From: a virus
Direction: 5' to 3' (one strand)
DNA: 21,337 nt
IMG/VR virus record: IMGVR_UViG_3300010149_000231
Location: 1-21,337 of that record
A program made the position numbers and the translations under genes. Below, piece after piece: positions 1 to 5,971 of the stretch (position 1 is the stretch's first letter; each line of letters starts with the position of its first letter). Under the pieces are notes generated by a model. That model made no database searches. It was given only the letters and a program-made list of their open reading frames with translations, and had not been told where the DNA came from.

Positions 1-35
1 GTAATATATTTTTGTTCTAGTTGTGCTAATCTCAT
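1..35 (-). CDS. Start of an unidentified gene, cut by the window edge
   Basis: An ATG at 35-33 overlaps the TGA stop of the Ala-rich gene in an ATGA arrangement and opens a frame reading MRLAQLEQKYI to the window edge. ATGA overlaps are common between co-transcribed phage genes, and one also joins gp47 to gp46 here. Only 11 codons are visible, so no function can be assigned, and the frame could be chance. Confidence 0.4.
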   Translation of the reverse strand, partial: MRLAQLEQKYI

Positions 36-892
36 ATCATCATCGCCAATTGTTTTTTGTCCGCAGGATTTAGCTCGTCAATTTGCTTCTGTATTTCCGC
101 TGGAATTTCACCTGGGGCTGCTGTTGCTTGTGCTGCGGGTTGATCGCCTGCTGTTGACGCTGTATTCGCGTCTGTGGCACCATCTGTGCCTGTTTTAGCT
201 TTGTTATATGCTTGTTTAAAACTTGAAGCAAAGCCACCTGCACCTGGCTTACCTGCATCAGCTGGATCTACTTTGCCTGCACTAGGTGCTGCAATGCCAC
301 CTTCGTCTGATGCAATCTTGTCTTTGGCTGCTGCCATAAAAATTTTGTCTAGTTGTGCACCACTAAAGCCTTCTGCAATAGTTGTCATGCTTGAACGATC
401 AATACTTGCTGCTAAATTTGTGTTACCTGCTTTTGCTTGTGCTTGATCTGTTTGTGTTGGAATCGGCGCAGGCTTATCGCCTACCTTTGCGGCCGCATTT
501 TTTGCTCCCTGTGCAACGTTAGTTGCGGCGCCAGCCGCCGCGGAAGCTGCTTTTTTAACACCTTTTGCCGCTGCTCCTACTGCTGCACCAGCTTTTTGTG
601 CCATAGTAGGATCTTTCATTGCTGCTTCTGCACCTTTAGTAGGGTATCCGTTTTTTCTTAGAAAGGAAATTACAAGTTCTGGAGTTGCACCTTCAGCGCC
701 ACCCACTTTACCTAGAAATAAATCGAACTTATCTGATATCTCGTTAGCCATAGCACCAACTTCAAGTTTACCTTTAGCCCTACGTCCAGTTCTACCAGGT
801 ACAAATGTCTGTGCTTTAGCACCGAGCTTACCTAATACGCCCATAGGACGTTCATCTAATTGTTGTTCGCTAATTATCTCATTAAGTTTCAT
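32..892 (-). CDS. Ala-rich protein with a capsid-targeting-like N-terminus, candidate internal virion protein
   Basis: I do not recognise the family of this 286-residue protein. It opens with MKLNEIISEQ, followed by a basic stretch (residues 22-42, with K and R clusters). Residues 93-165 are low-complexity Ala/Gly/Lys sequence, and the tail (about 200-265) is rich in Pro, Ala, Thr and Asp. The opening resembles the T4 capsid-targeting sequence (MKTYQEFIAE), in which the prohead protease gp21 cuts after an (I/L)-x-E motif. ISE (7-9), LDE (12-14) and IAE-G (172-175) all fit that rule. A late-promoter-like ATAAATA box sits about 30 bp upstream. Together these suggest an internal or prohead-core protein made late, but that is inference. 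An alternative is a disordered structural or scaffold protein. The start is the only ATG near the promoter; its ribosome-binding site is weak. Confidence 0.85.
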   Translation of the reverse strand: MKLNEIISEQQLDERPMGVLGKLGAKAQTFVPGRTGRRAKGKLEVGAMANEISDKFDLFLGKVGGAEGATPELVISFLRKNGYPTKGAEAAMKDPTMAQKAGAAVGAAAKGVKKAASAAAGAATNVAQGAKNAAAKVGDKPAPIPTQTDQAQAKAGNTNLAASIDRSSMTTIAEGFSGAQLDKIFMAAAKDKIASDEGGIAAPSAGKVDPADAGKPGAGGFASSFKQAYNKAKTGTDGATDANTASTAGDQPAAQATAAPGEIPAEIQKQIDELNPADKKQLAMMI

Positions 893-920
893 GCCGATAG
901 TTCCATGTAATCCATATATG

Positions 921-927
921 TATTTAT
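921..927 (-). promoter_or_regulatory. Candidate late promoter box ATAAATA for the Ala-rich gene
   Basis: On the minus strand this reads AAATAAATAC, containing ATAAATA. T4-type late promoters recognised by gp55 have TATAAATA at -10 and need no -35. Transcription starting about 10 bp downstream would give a leader of roughly 20 nt before the ATG at 892. The same nine bases AAATAAATA occur upstream of gp48, which supports a shared signal. Confidence 0.6.
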
Positions 928-931
928 TTAA

Positions 932-951
932 AGAACAGCTAAAGCTGTTCT
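932..951 (-). terminator. Perfect hairpin, candidate terminator of the minus-strand block
   Basis: AGAACAGC (932-939) and GCTGTTCT (944-951) form a perfect 8-bp stem with a TAAA loop (TTTA on the minus strand). Reading on the minus strand, the stem is followed by TTAAAT, giving a short U-rich run. It lies after the gp55-to-endonuclease block and directly before the late box of the next gene, where a terminator would separate two transcription units. The U tract is short, so termination may be partial. Confidence 0.5.
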
Positions 952-1011
952 GCGTTTTCGCTATCGCTCAACGCACTTGCTTCGCTATTACTTATGTGAA
1001 AGTGATTCAGT

Positions 1012-1028
1012 GTTAAAATTATTTTAAC
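1012..1028. repeat. AT-rich palindrome GTTAAAAT-T-ATTTTAAC
   Basis: Eight bases on each side of a single central T are perfectly complementary. As RNA or single-stranded DNA it would form a 7-bp stem with a TTA loop. It could be a protein-binding palindrome or part of the folded region around it. Confidence 0.5.
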
Positions 1029-1032
1029 TATT

Positions 1033-1047
1033 AACTGCGAAGCAGTT
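1033..1047. repeat. Stem-loop AACTGC-GAA-GCAGTT
   Basis: This is a perfect 6-bp inverted repeat with a GAA loop (TTC on the minus strand). On the plus strand it is followed by TTA. Its inner arm GCGAAGCA (1037-1044) is also a perfect reverse complement of TGCTTCGC at 978-985, so two mutually exclusive pairings are possible. Confidence 0.5.
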
Positions 1048-1174
1048 TTAGCATTATCTAGATTGTATGGTCACAATTAGCCCGTTGTCGGGGCCAAAGG
1101 TGTGTTTTGAACATTATCTGAGTTCGCACAGTCACAATAGCGTTAGATCTACAATGCATTTAATTTTACATAGC

Positions 1175-1197
1175 GTAGGCGGTTATCCGTTACCTAC
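1175..1197. repeat. Bulged stem-loop GTAGGCGG-TTAT-CCG-(TTA)-CCTAC
   Basis: GTAGG (1175-1179) pairs with CCTAC (1193-1197) and CGG (1180-1182) with CCG (1187-1189), leaving a TTAT loop and a TTA bulge. The core CGTAGGCG followed by TATCCG recurs at 1333-1346, so part of this element is duplicated within the same non-coding region. Confidence 0.45.
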
Positions 1198-1382
1198 TCA
1201 ATCCGTCTTAGTATCTTATGTACAACGGCAGTTTACTATACAAACGCTAACTTATATAATAAACCTGCGAGAATTACTCGCTCATTTAGCCTATTTAAAT
1301 TACTTCTATTAATATACAGCAAACCGGTTCTACGTAGGCGTATCCGATCAGCGTCCTGTTAAGGATAGTGCTGTTATACCTC

Positions 1383-1468
1383 TGCCGTTAACCAGAATTC
1401 CTTACCGTCACACATCAGAACGGGCTTAGGGCCACATAATTGCGCCGTGGCGGGCTTATTTAACGGTG
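1383..1468 (+). ncRNA. GC-rich nested stem structure, candidate structured RNA
   Basis: The outer stem is CCGTTAA (1385-1391) with TTAACGG (1460-1466), and two more plus-strand G-U pairs (1383-1384 with 1467-1468) are possible. Inside it, GCCAC (1431-1435) pairs with GTGGC (1447-1451). The word CGGGCTTA is repeated at 1421-1428 and 1451-1458. The G-U extension exists only for a plus-strand transcript, a weak hint of strand, while the neighbouring genes run leftward. Both strands carry short open frames with no good start. This is a structural guess from pairing alone. Confidence 0.25.
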
Positions 1469-1533
1469 TTTGAGCTGTTTTGTTAGCCTTGGGATATATT
1501 GTGTATTAGTTGTGGTTCTGTATAAAATGCAAA

Positions 1534-1974
1534 TTAAGAGTCATTTAATCGTTTAATTTCTTCTTTTAATAGTTTAGAACTGCCTACTCTTACATTGATT
1601 ATTCCATTGTAATATTCGTCTGATTCTAATACTCTACGATCAAATTGTTCCTTTGCCTCTATGTAACTAAGTACGCCTCTGCTTGGACAGTAGTGTAATA
1701 TTTCTCTGGTAAATTTTTCTTTGCCTAACTTCTCTACATCTGCTAGTAGATGTTCACTAGATCCCCAATAGTCTCTCCAGTCACTTTCTACTTTTGAACG
1801 TCTTTTATTTTTCTTGCCCTTGAGTGGTGGGCGTGTTTTTTTGAATTTTGCTAGTTTTTTGCCTATGTATTTTCTGTCGTTAGTAAGATTTGTAATCAGA
1901 TAGACAAACCCTTCACAGTCTTCTGGAAGTTCTTTAATCTTCTTCTTTTGGTAAGTCCATTCTGACGTCATCAT
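1534..1974 (-). CDS. GIY-YIG superfamily endonuclease-like protein
   Basis: The N-terminal part of this 146-residue protein carries a GIY-YIG-type signature: GFVYLI (22-27), then KYIG (35-38), with 10 residues between the FVY and YIG triplets, as the family requires. A Lys/Arg-rich stretch follows (39-61). YWGSS (69-73), FTREIL (88-93) and a Glu in SYIEA (E106) sit where the conserved middle block and metal-binding Glu of this fold are found, and YYNG (121-124) may give the final Asn. The family covers T4 Seg proteins, I-TevI and repair nucleases that make nicks or double-strand breaks. No separate DNA-binding domain is seen, so it is a small stand-alone nuclease. It starts at tandem ATGs inside the preceding gene (41-bp overlap) with a weak ribosome-binding site, so it is probably translationally coupled. 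Downstream lies the unexplained 641-bp region. Its target is unknown. Confidence 0.85.
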   Translation of the reverse strand: MMTSEWTYQKKKIKELPEDCEGFVYLITNLTNDRKYIGKKLAKFKKTRPPLKGKKNKRRSKVESDWRDYWGSSEHLLADVEKLGKEKFTREILHYCPSRGVLSYIEAKEQFDRRVLESDEYYNGIINVRVGSSKLLKEEIKRLNDS

Positions 1975-2203
1975 TAGTAGTTACTTTCTTGGGACGTCCG
2001 ACCTGGCCTTTTCTGGCTAACTTTCTCTCTGATCGTTTCTCTTGTACTTCTAGCCTTCGTTGACTTGCATGTTTTCTAATTTCACTCAGCCAAAATCTTG
2101 CCTTAATTCCTGCTTCATCACTACCATGATACTCAAAGCGATCCTGCCACTTAAAGTATTTCTGAAATGCTTCAATCATCTGGTCATGTGAATCTGTTGC
2201 CAT
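1934..2203 (-). CDS. Small basic protein with AT-hook-like motif
   Basis: This 89-residue protein is highly charged. Residues 1-60 look helical, with many Lys, Arg and Glu (for example residues 43-62). VGRPKK (68-73) resembles an AT-hook core, a GRP tripeptide flanked by basic residues that sits in the minor groove of AT-rich DNA. The tail is acidic. From memory, similar short histone H1-like proteins follow recombination genes in marine T4-like phages, but I cannot confirm homology. It starts 2 bp after the gp46 stop, with GGAATAGG just ahead of the ATG, so it belongs to the same operon and probably acts on DNA. It could equally be an RNA-binding or accessory protein. Confidence 0.8.
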   Translation of the reverse strand: MATDSHDQMIEAFQKYFKWQDRFEYHGSDEAGIKARFWLSEIRKHASQRRLEVQEKRSERKLARKGQVGRPKKVTTNDDVRMDLPKEED

Positions 2204-2205
2204 AC

Positions 2206-3981
2206 CTATTCCACAATTTCAACATCATTACTATAAGATGTAAAACCGTTTTCTTTGATTACTTTTAGTACGTGATTAACACGACTTGTTAAATCATCTC
2301 TATGACTGATTAAGAACACATTTTTCTGTCTTTCTCTAGTCATTTTCTTAAGGATACCAATACTAGATTCTACTCCAGCACTATCCATACCACTATCTAC
2401 AAGCTCATCTATGAATAATAAGTTAATGCTGTGATATAAACTTTCCCATACATCACGGAATGCCCAACTCATAGATAAAATAAGTCTGTTACGTTCACCT
2501 CTACTTAAATTGTCAAAGTCTAAATCTTGTCCTAGCTGTGTAATTACAACGCTAAGATCATTTTGAAACTCAACAATATGCGGCAAACCAATTTTTGCCA
2601 AGTAATATGTAATACGCTGATTTAGATATGCAAGATTTTGCTCAATAATTTTCTTACGAACAAAACTGTCTTTGTTTGTTAACAGTTTGTACAAAAAGTC
2701 CTGATGATCTTTTACTTTTGTTAATTCATTAAGTAGATCAAAACTTACTTCCTGTATTGCAGTATCTTTTAATTCTGTAATTTGCTCGCTATAAGGATTA
2801 ATATCATCTTTCTTTGCTTGTAAATCTTTTTCTAATCCTTCAACTGTGCTTCTATGTTGCAATGCTTGTTCAAGTGTGTCATATTGTGTAGGTGGACAAC
2901 CTTCTAGCTCACCAATGTCTGCAATAACAGTTTGATGTTCTTCTAGTTGTGTACTATTAGCAAGAATTTGCTCAGCCGCTTCTTGCTTTTGTTCTTCTTT
3001 AGCACCGAGAATTTCTTCTTGCTTTTTATCATGTAATTCTTGTCCACAAGTATGACACTTGTGTTCTTTAAGCAATACAATTTCATTATCTAATTTTTCA
3101 ATTAGTTTTTCTTGTTTAGAATCATCAGCTTCAATGTTAGCAATCCAACGTTTTGCTTCTGCAATCGCTGACTGCTTTTTATTAAAATCGTCTAAACATT
3201 TGTGTGCTTCAATTTCTGCATCAATATCAATTTCTTGTAAAATTTTAATACTTGACTCAAGTTCGTCAATTGCAGATACCTTTTGATCTTCCCACATACG
3301 CTGTTTGCGTTCTAACGATTCGATGTTTTGTTGAATTTTTTCGTTAGATATTTTAACAGTTTCAATTCTTGTATTCTCAGAGCTCATCTTGTCTCTGTTA
3401 ATTTTCATTTCTTCTTTAAGACACTCAGCTTTTTCAGATAACAATGTAATACCTAGCAACTGTTCAATAATTGCCCGCTGATCATTATTTTTTAATGCAA
3501 GGAAAGGTTCAGTGTATGTGTTTAGTGCAATGAGATGCTTAAACATATCATGCGACATACCAAATAGTTCTTCAATTACTTTTTGTGTTTCTCTACTATC
3601 GCCTTGACTTTCATCAGAATCTTCTTCAAAGTCTTTACCGTTAATAGTAAACTTTGTAATATTAGGCTTTCTACCACGCTCAATCTTATAGTCAACTCCA
3701 TCTTTTTCAAAGTTGATTGTAACAAGCATTCCTTTGCCGTTGATCTTATTAATAAGATTATCACGCTTAATGTTTGTTAATGCATTACCATAGATTGCGT
3801 AACTAAGTGCGTTGACGATAGTAGTTTTACCAGTGCCGTTTCTAGAACCGCTATCGTCACCACCTAGGTCTAGGTTCTCACCTAGTACAAGCGTTAATTC
3901 ACCTTTGTCAAAATTAATTGCTTGAGTCTGGTTGCCCACACTCATAAAATTCTTTACTGTTAGGTCTTTAATTTTTATCAT
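2206..3981 (-). CDS. 46: gp46-like recombination endonuclease subunit (SbcC/Rad50-type ATPase)
   Basis: In T4 this subunit forms, with gp47, the nuclease that resects DNA ends for recombination-dependent replication and degrades host DNA. The 591 residues show the full Rad50/SbcC plan: an N-terminal ATPase lobe with Walker A (NGTGKTT, 48-54); two coiled-coil arms of about 185-305 and 315-405; a zinc hook CHTC (309-312) between them; the ABC signature LSRGER (492-497, for the usual LSGGE); Walker B LLFIDE (521-526) with D-loop SGMD (530-533); and the switch His in LISHR (H560). Length is close to T4 gp46. The ATG overlaps the gp47 stop as ATGA, so the two subunits are likely translationally coupled. 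No key residue appears missing. Confidence 0.97.
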   Translation of the reverse strand: MIKIKDLTVKNFMSVGNQTQAINFDKGELTLVLGENLDLGGDDSGSRNGTGKTTIVNALSYAIYGNALTNIKRDNLINKINGKGMLVTINFEKDGVDYKIERGRKPNITKFTINGKDFEEDSDESQGDSRETQKVIEELFGMSHDMFKHLIALNTYTEPFLALKNNDQRAIIEQLLGITLLSEKAECLKEEMKINRDKMSSENTRIETVKISNEKIQQNIESLERKQRMWEDQKVSAIDELESSIKILQEIDIDAEIEAHKCLDDFNKKQSAIAEAKRWIANIEADDSKQEKLIEKLDNEIVLLKEHKCHTCGQELHDKKQEEILGAKEEQKQEAAEQILANSTQLEEHQTVIADIGELEGCPPTQYDTLEQALQHRSTVEGLEKDLQAKKDDINPYSEQITELKDTAIQEVSFDLLNELTKVKDHQDFLYKLLTNKDSFVRKKIIEQNLAYLNQRITYYLAKIGLPHIVEFQNDLSVVITQLGQDLDFDNLSRGERNRLILSMSWAFRDVWESLYHSINLLFIDELVDSGMDSAGVESSIGILKKMTRERQKNVFLISHRDDLTSRVNHVLKVIKENGFTSYSNDVEIVE

Positions 3982-5000
3982 TGATTACGTCCAAGGTCCC
4001 TATATATCTCTACCAGCATACGTTTGTCAACAGTATCACTATCAATTGCTTCGATTTGATTCATAACAATAGTGTCAACACTTTCAAACGTAAGATCAAT
4101 AGGATCAACGTTTGATTCTACTTCTACCTTTTCTGGTATAAGACTTAGTTCTCTAAGTTTGTATTGTGGAATAAAAGTTTCTCTAATAAAGTTTGCTTCT
4201 TCAAAACTAATAGGCACATCAATTGTAACTCGACAGTGCATATTTTCACCTAAGTTAGAATCAGGATCTTCAAGAAGCTGACTTAATTTGTATGTTCTAA
4301 ACACAGGTTGCTTTGGCCATGTTTTATATTCAGGAGTTCCTCCCCAATCTAAAAACATCATGCCACGTTCATCATCCCATGCATCTGCATAGTTGTGTGG
4401 AAATGCATTACCGATGTATGTTACATTACCTTTAGTTTGTCTTTTATGAAAGTGTCCGCTAAACACATATTCTTGATTTACAAAATGATCTGCCTGAAGT
4501 GTTCCATGGTCAGGCATCTGTACCATAGCATTCATATAAAACAGAGGAAGTTCAAAGTGTCCAAATACATACCTACTTTTAATTTTAGGCACCATCTTCC
4601 ATTCTTCACCTACTAACCAAGGAAGTAATGTTACTTCGCCTTCTGTAAAAATATCTGTAATAGGAATGATGTTTGGAAACAATCGCATAAACTCAATAGA
4701 GTTAATTTCACGTTTGTCTTTGTAAAATAAATCATGGTTACCTACCATGAAGTAAGTCTTCTCGAATGTTTCGTTAATTCTTTCTAAATTAGAAACTGTG
4801 TAGTTCATTGTGCTAACATCTGTAGTAGCACGATTATGATGCCAGTCTCCTAAAAATATGCAAGTTTCTGCACCAGCGGCTTTTGCTTCATCACAAAACC
4901 ACTTTACGAATTCCTCGCAGTCCATGTTATGCGTTCTGCTGCCACCTTTCATACCAAAGTGTATATCAGTGAAGCAGGCTGCTTTCTTAAATAACGGCAT
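3978..5000 (-). CDS. 47: gp47-like recombination endonuclease subunit (SbcD/Mre11-type nuclease)
   Basis: This is the metallophosphoesterase partner of gp46. The metal-binding motifs are all present: DIH (12-14), GDWHH (51-55), GNHD (87-90), an extra GHFE (147-150) and GHFH (182-185). These correspond to the two-metal active site of Mre11/SbcD exonucleases. The 340 residues match the T4 protein's size. The C-terminal part (about 230-340) would hold the capping and ATPase-binding region. The ribosome-binding site AAGGAGT (5005-5011, minus strand) is strong and fixes the ATG at 5000. A 41-bp gap separates it from gp55, with which it probably shares a transcript. Confidence 0.97.
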   Translation of the reverse strand: MPLFKKAACFTDIHFGMKGGSRTHNMDCEEFVKWFCDEAKAAGAETCIFLGDWHHNRATTDVSTMNYTVSNLERINETFEKTYFMVGNHDLFYKDKREINSIEFMRLFPNIIPITDIFTEGEVTLLPWLVGEEWKMVPKIKSRYVFGHFELPLFYMNAMVQMPDHGTLQADHFVNQEYVFSGHFHKRQTKGNVTYIGNAFPHNYADAWDDERGMMFLDWGGTPEYKTWPKQPVFRTYKLSQLLEDPDSNLGENMHCRVTIDVPISFEEANFIRETFIPQYKLRELSLIPEKVEVESNVDPIDLTFESVDTIVMNQIEAIDSDTVDKRMLVEIYRDLGRNQ

Positions 5001-5041
5001 TTTTACTCCTTATGTTATTGTAACTAACTTTAAGCAGTTTG

Positions 5042-5887
5042 TCAAGTCTTTTTCTTTGCTTTGGAATCTTTATGTTTGTTAGGGTGTGCATCAGCATTTT
5101 GTCTAGTCCAACTAGGATTCATGCCGTTCATCTCTAAAATATCATCTCTGATATTTTGGTTGCGTTTTTCAATATTAATAATACGAACAAAACTATTTGT
5201 TACAGCCGCAGTGTAATAAGCAAATGGGTTATTACTTTTTGACTCGTCAAATTGTAAACCTATCTGTGCTAATTGCAAAATTGCCTGACCTTTCATTTCG
5301 TCGTTATATGTATATCCTCTAACATTACCTCTTGTTGCGTACCTATCACACAATTTCATAAACATTCTTGCAAGGTCGTTAGTCATCTGTCCACACTTCT
5401 TATCGAAGTATCCGTTTTCCATACCACCAACCCAATGGCTTTTGCCTACACAAATCAAATTTCCTTTGTCATCAAACTTCCAATGCTGGAAAGGAGGAAA
5501 GTTTACTTTTTCGTGCTTGTCTGCAACAGTCTTAATTGTTTTCTTGCGACCAGGTTCTTCTGGAACATGATCAAATGTCATAATTCTAAAAATTAAATCT
5601 TCTTTTTGCATTTTACGGTAGTCTATATCAAACCCTTTTGCAGGCATCTTTTTACCTGCGGCTTCAACTGCTTCAGCATGTGCAAGTTTAGATAGTCTAG
5701 CAGCACGGTTGCGTTTTGCTTCTGCTACGGTTCTAATGTTAATTTTTTCTAATGATGGCAGTATAATATCGTACTGTGCATAGCTATCGTCAGTAAAAGA
5801 ACAGAAAGTAGACTTACTGCGGTGTATTTCCGCTAATAAATCCTTATTTGTTAGATATTTTATCTTTTTTGGTTGCCCAATTGTCAT
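5042..5887 (-). CDS. 55: gp55-like late-transcription sigma factor
   Basis: In T4, gp55 replaces the host sigma on RNA polymerase and recognises the TATAAATA late promoter, with gp33 and the sliding clamp as co-activators. Residues about 168-250 form a sigma region 2-like block: MTNDLARMF (168-176), GYTYNDEMKGQA (191-202), IGLQFDESKSNNPFAYYT (209-226) and IEKRNQNIRDD (239-249). T4 gp55 has a matching stretch around FDETKYKNPHAYIT. The N-terminal YLTNKDLLAEI (11-21) also resembles T4 NNKELLQAI. At 281 residues it is about 95 longer than T4 gp55; the extra sequence lies between these two blocks (about 32-167). The tail is Lys-rich. The start has GGAG nine bases upstream. It is first in its block and divergent from the baseplate operon it would activate. 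Confidence 0.9.
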   Translation of the reverse strand: MTIGQPKKIKYLTNKDLLAEIHRSKSTFCSFTDDSYAQYDIILPSLEKINIRTVAEAKRNRAARLSKLAHAEAVEAAGKKMPAKGFDIDYRKMQKEDLIFRIMTFDHVPEEPGRKKTIKTVADKHEKVNFPPFQHWKFDDKGNLICVGKSHWVGGMENGYFDKKCGQMTNDLARMFMKLCDRYATRGNVRGYTYNDEMKGQAILQLAQIGLQFDESKSNNPFAYYTAAVTNSFVRIINIEKRNQNIRDDILEMNGMNPSWTRQNADAHPNKHKDSKAKKKT

Positions 5888-5915
5888 ACGTAATTTCTCC
5901 GGTTATATAAGTAAT

Positions 5916-5924
5916 ATAATAGCA
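5916..5924 (-). promoter_or_regulatory. Candidate extended -10 promoter for the gp55-gp47-gp46 block
   Basis: On the minus strand TGCTATTAT fits an extended -10 (TG-n-TATTAT). The position 17 bp upstream, where a -35 would lie, reads TATTTA, a poor match to TTGACA. A start near 5909 gives a leader of about 20 nt that includes GGAG. The extended -10 could serve host sigma-70-type polymerase early in infection. Its would-be -35 overlaps the late box on the other strand. Confidence 0.4.
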
Positions 5925-5937
5925 CATTATTACAGAA

Positions 5938-5944
5938 ATAAATA
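5938..5944 (+). promoter_or_regulatory. Candidate late promoter box ATAAATA upstream of gp48
   Basis: GAAATAAATAG contains ATAAATA, the core of the T4-type late promoter. The start of gp48 lies 28 bp downstream, after a purine-rich ribosome-binding site (AAGGAAA, 5955-5961). It would drive the baseplate operon under gp55 control. The nine bases AAATAAATA are shared with the box at 921-929 on the other strand. Confidence 0.65.
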
Positions 5945-5971
5945 GTATTATTAAAAGGAAATTTTACCAAA

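Larger units (their letters stand above)
893..1533. other. Long non-coding stretch rich in stem-loops; candidate structured RNA or control region
   Basis: No convincing gene is seen in these 641 bp between two minus-strand genes. Stem-loops visible by eye are 932-951; 951-956 with 970-975; 1012-1028 (AT palindrome); 1033-1047; 1081-1092; 1175-1197 (with a TTA bulge); 1267-1281; 1354-1365; and a nested pair 1385-1391 with 1460-1466 enclosing 1431-1435 with 1447-1451. G+C is about 48% over 1321-1500 by direct count, against 28% in the endonuclease-gene line 1561-1620. I found no tRNA cloverleaf, no tmRNA tag frame and no clear group I intron core. It could be a structured non-coding RNA, an attenuator, an origin, or a decayed insertion. 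The strand is undecided, though both flanking genes are transcribed leftward. Confidence 0.55.

Noticed and set aside
1067-1312. 81-codon plus-strand open frame in the non-coding region
   Set aside because: No ribosome-binding site, an odd Ser/His/Leu-rich product, orientation against both neighbours, and overlap with several stem-loops. Chance is more likely.
893-1533. tRNA or tmRNA in the non-coding region
   Set aside because: I looked on both strands for a T-arm (GGTTCGA-type) with matching acceptor and anticodon stems, and for a tag frame ending in Ala-Leu-Ala-Ala, and found neither.
893-1533. Group I intron accompanying the GIY-YIG gene
   Set aside because: No recognisable conserved core pairing sequences, and no interrupted gene whose two halves flank the region.
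3583-3780. Small plus-strand open frames inside gp46, gp47 and gp55
   Set aside because: All lie antisense to well-supported genes and lack ribosome-binding sites or family features.
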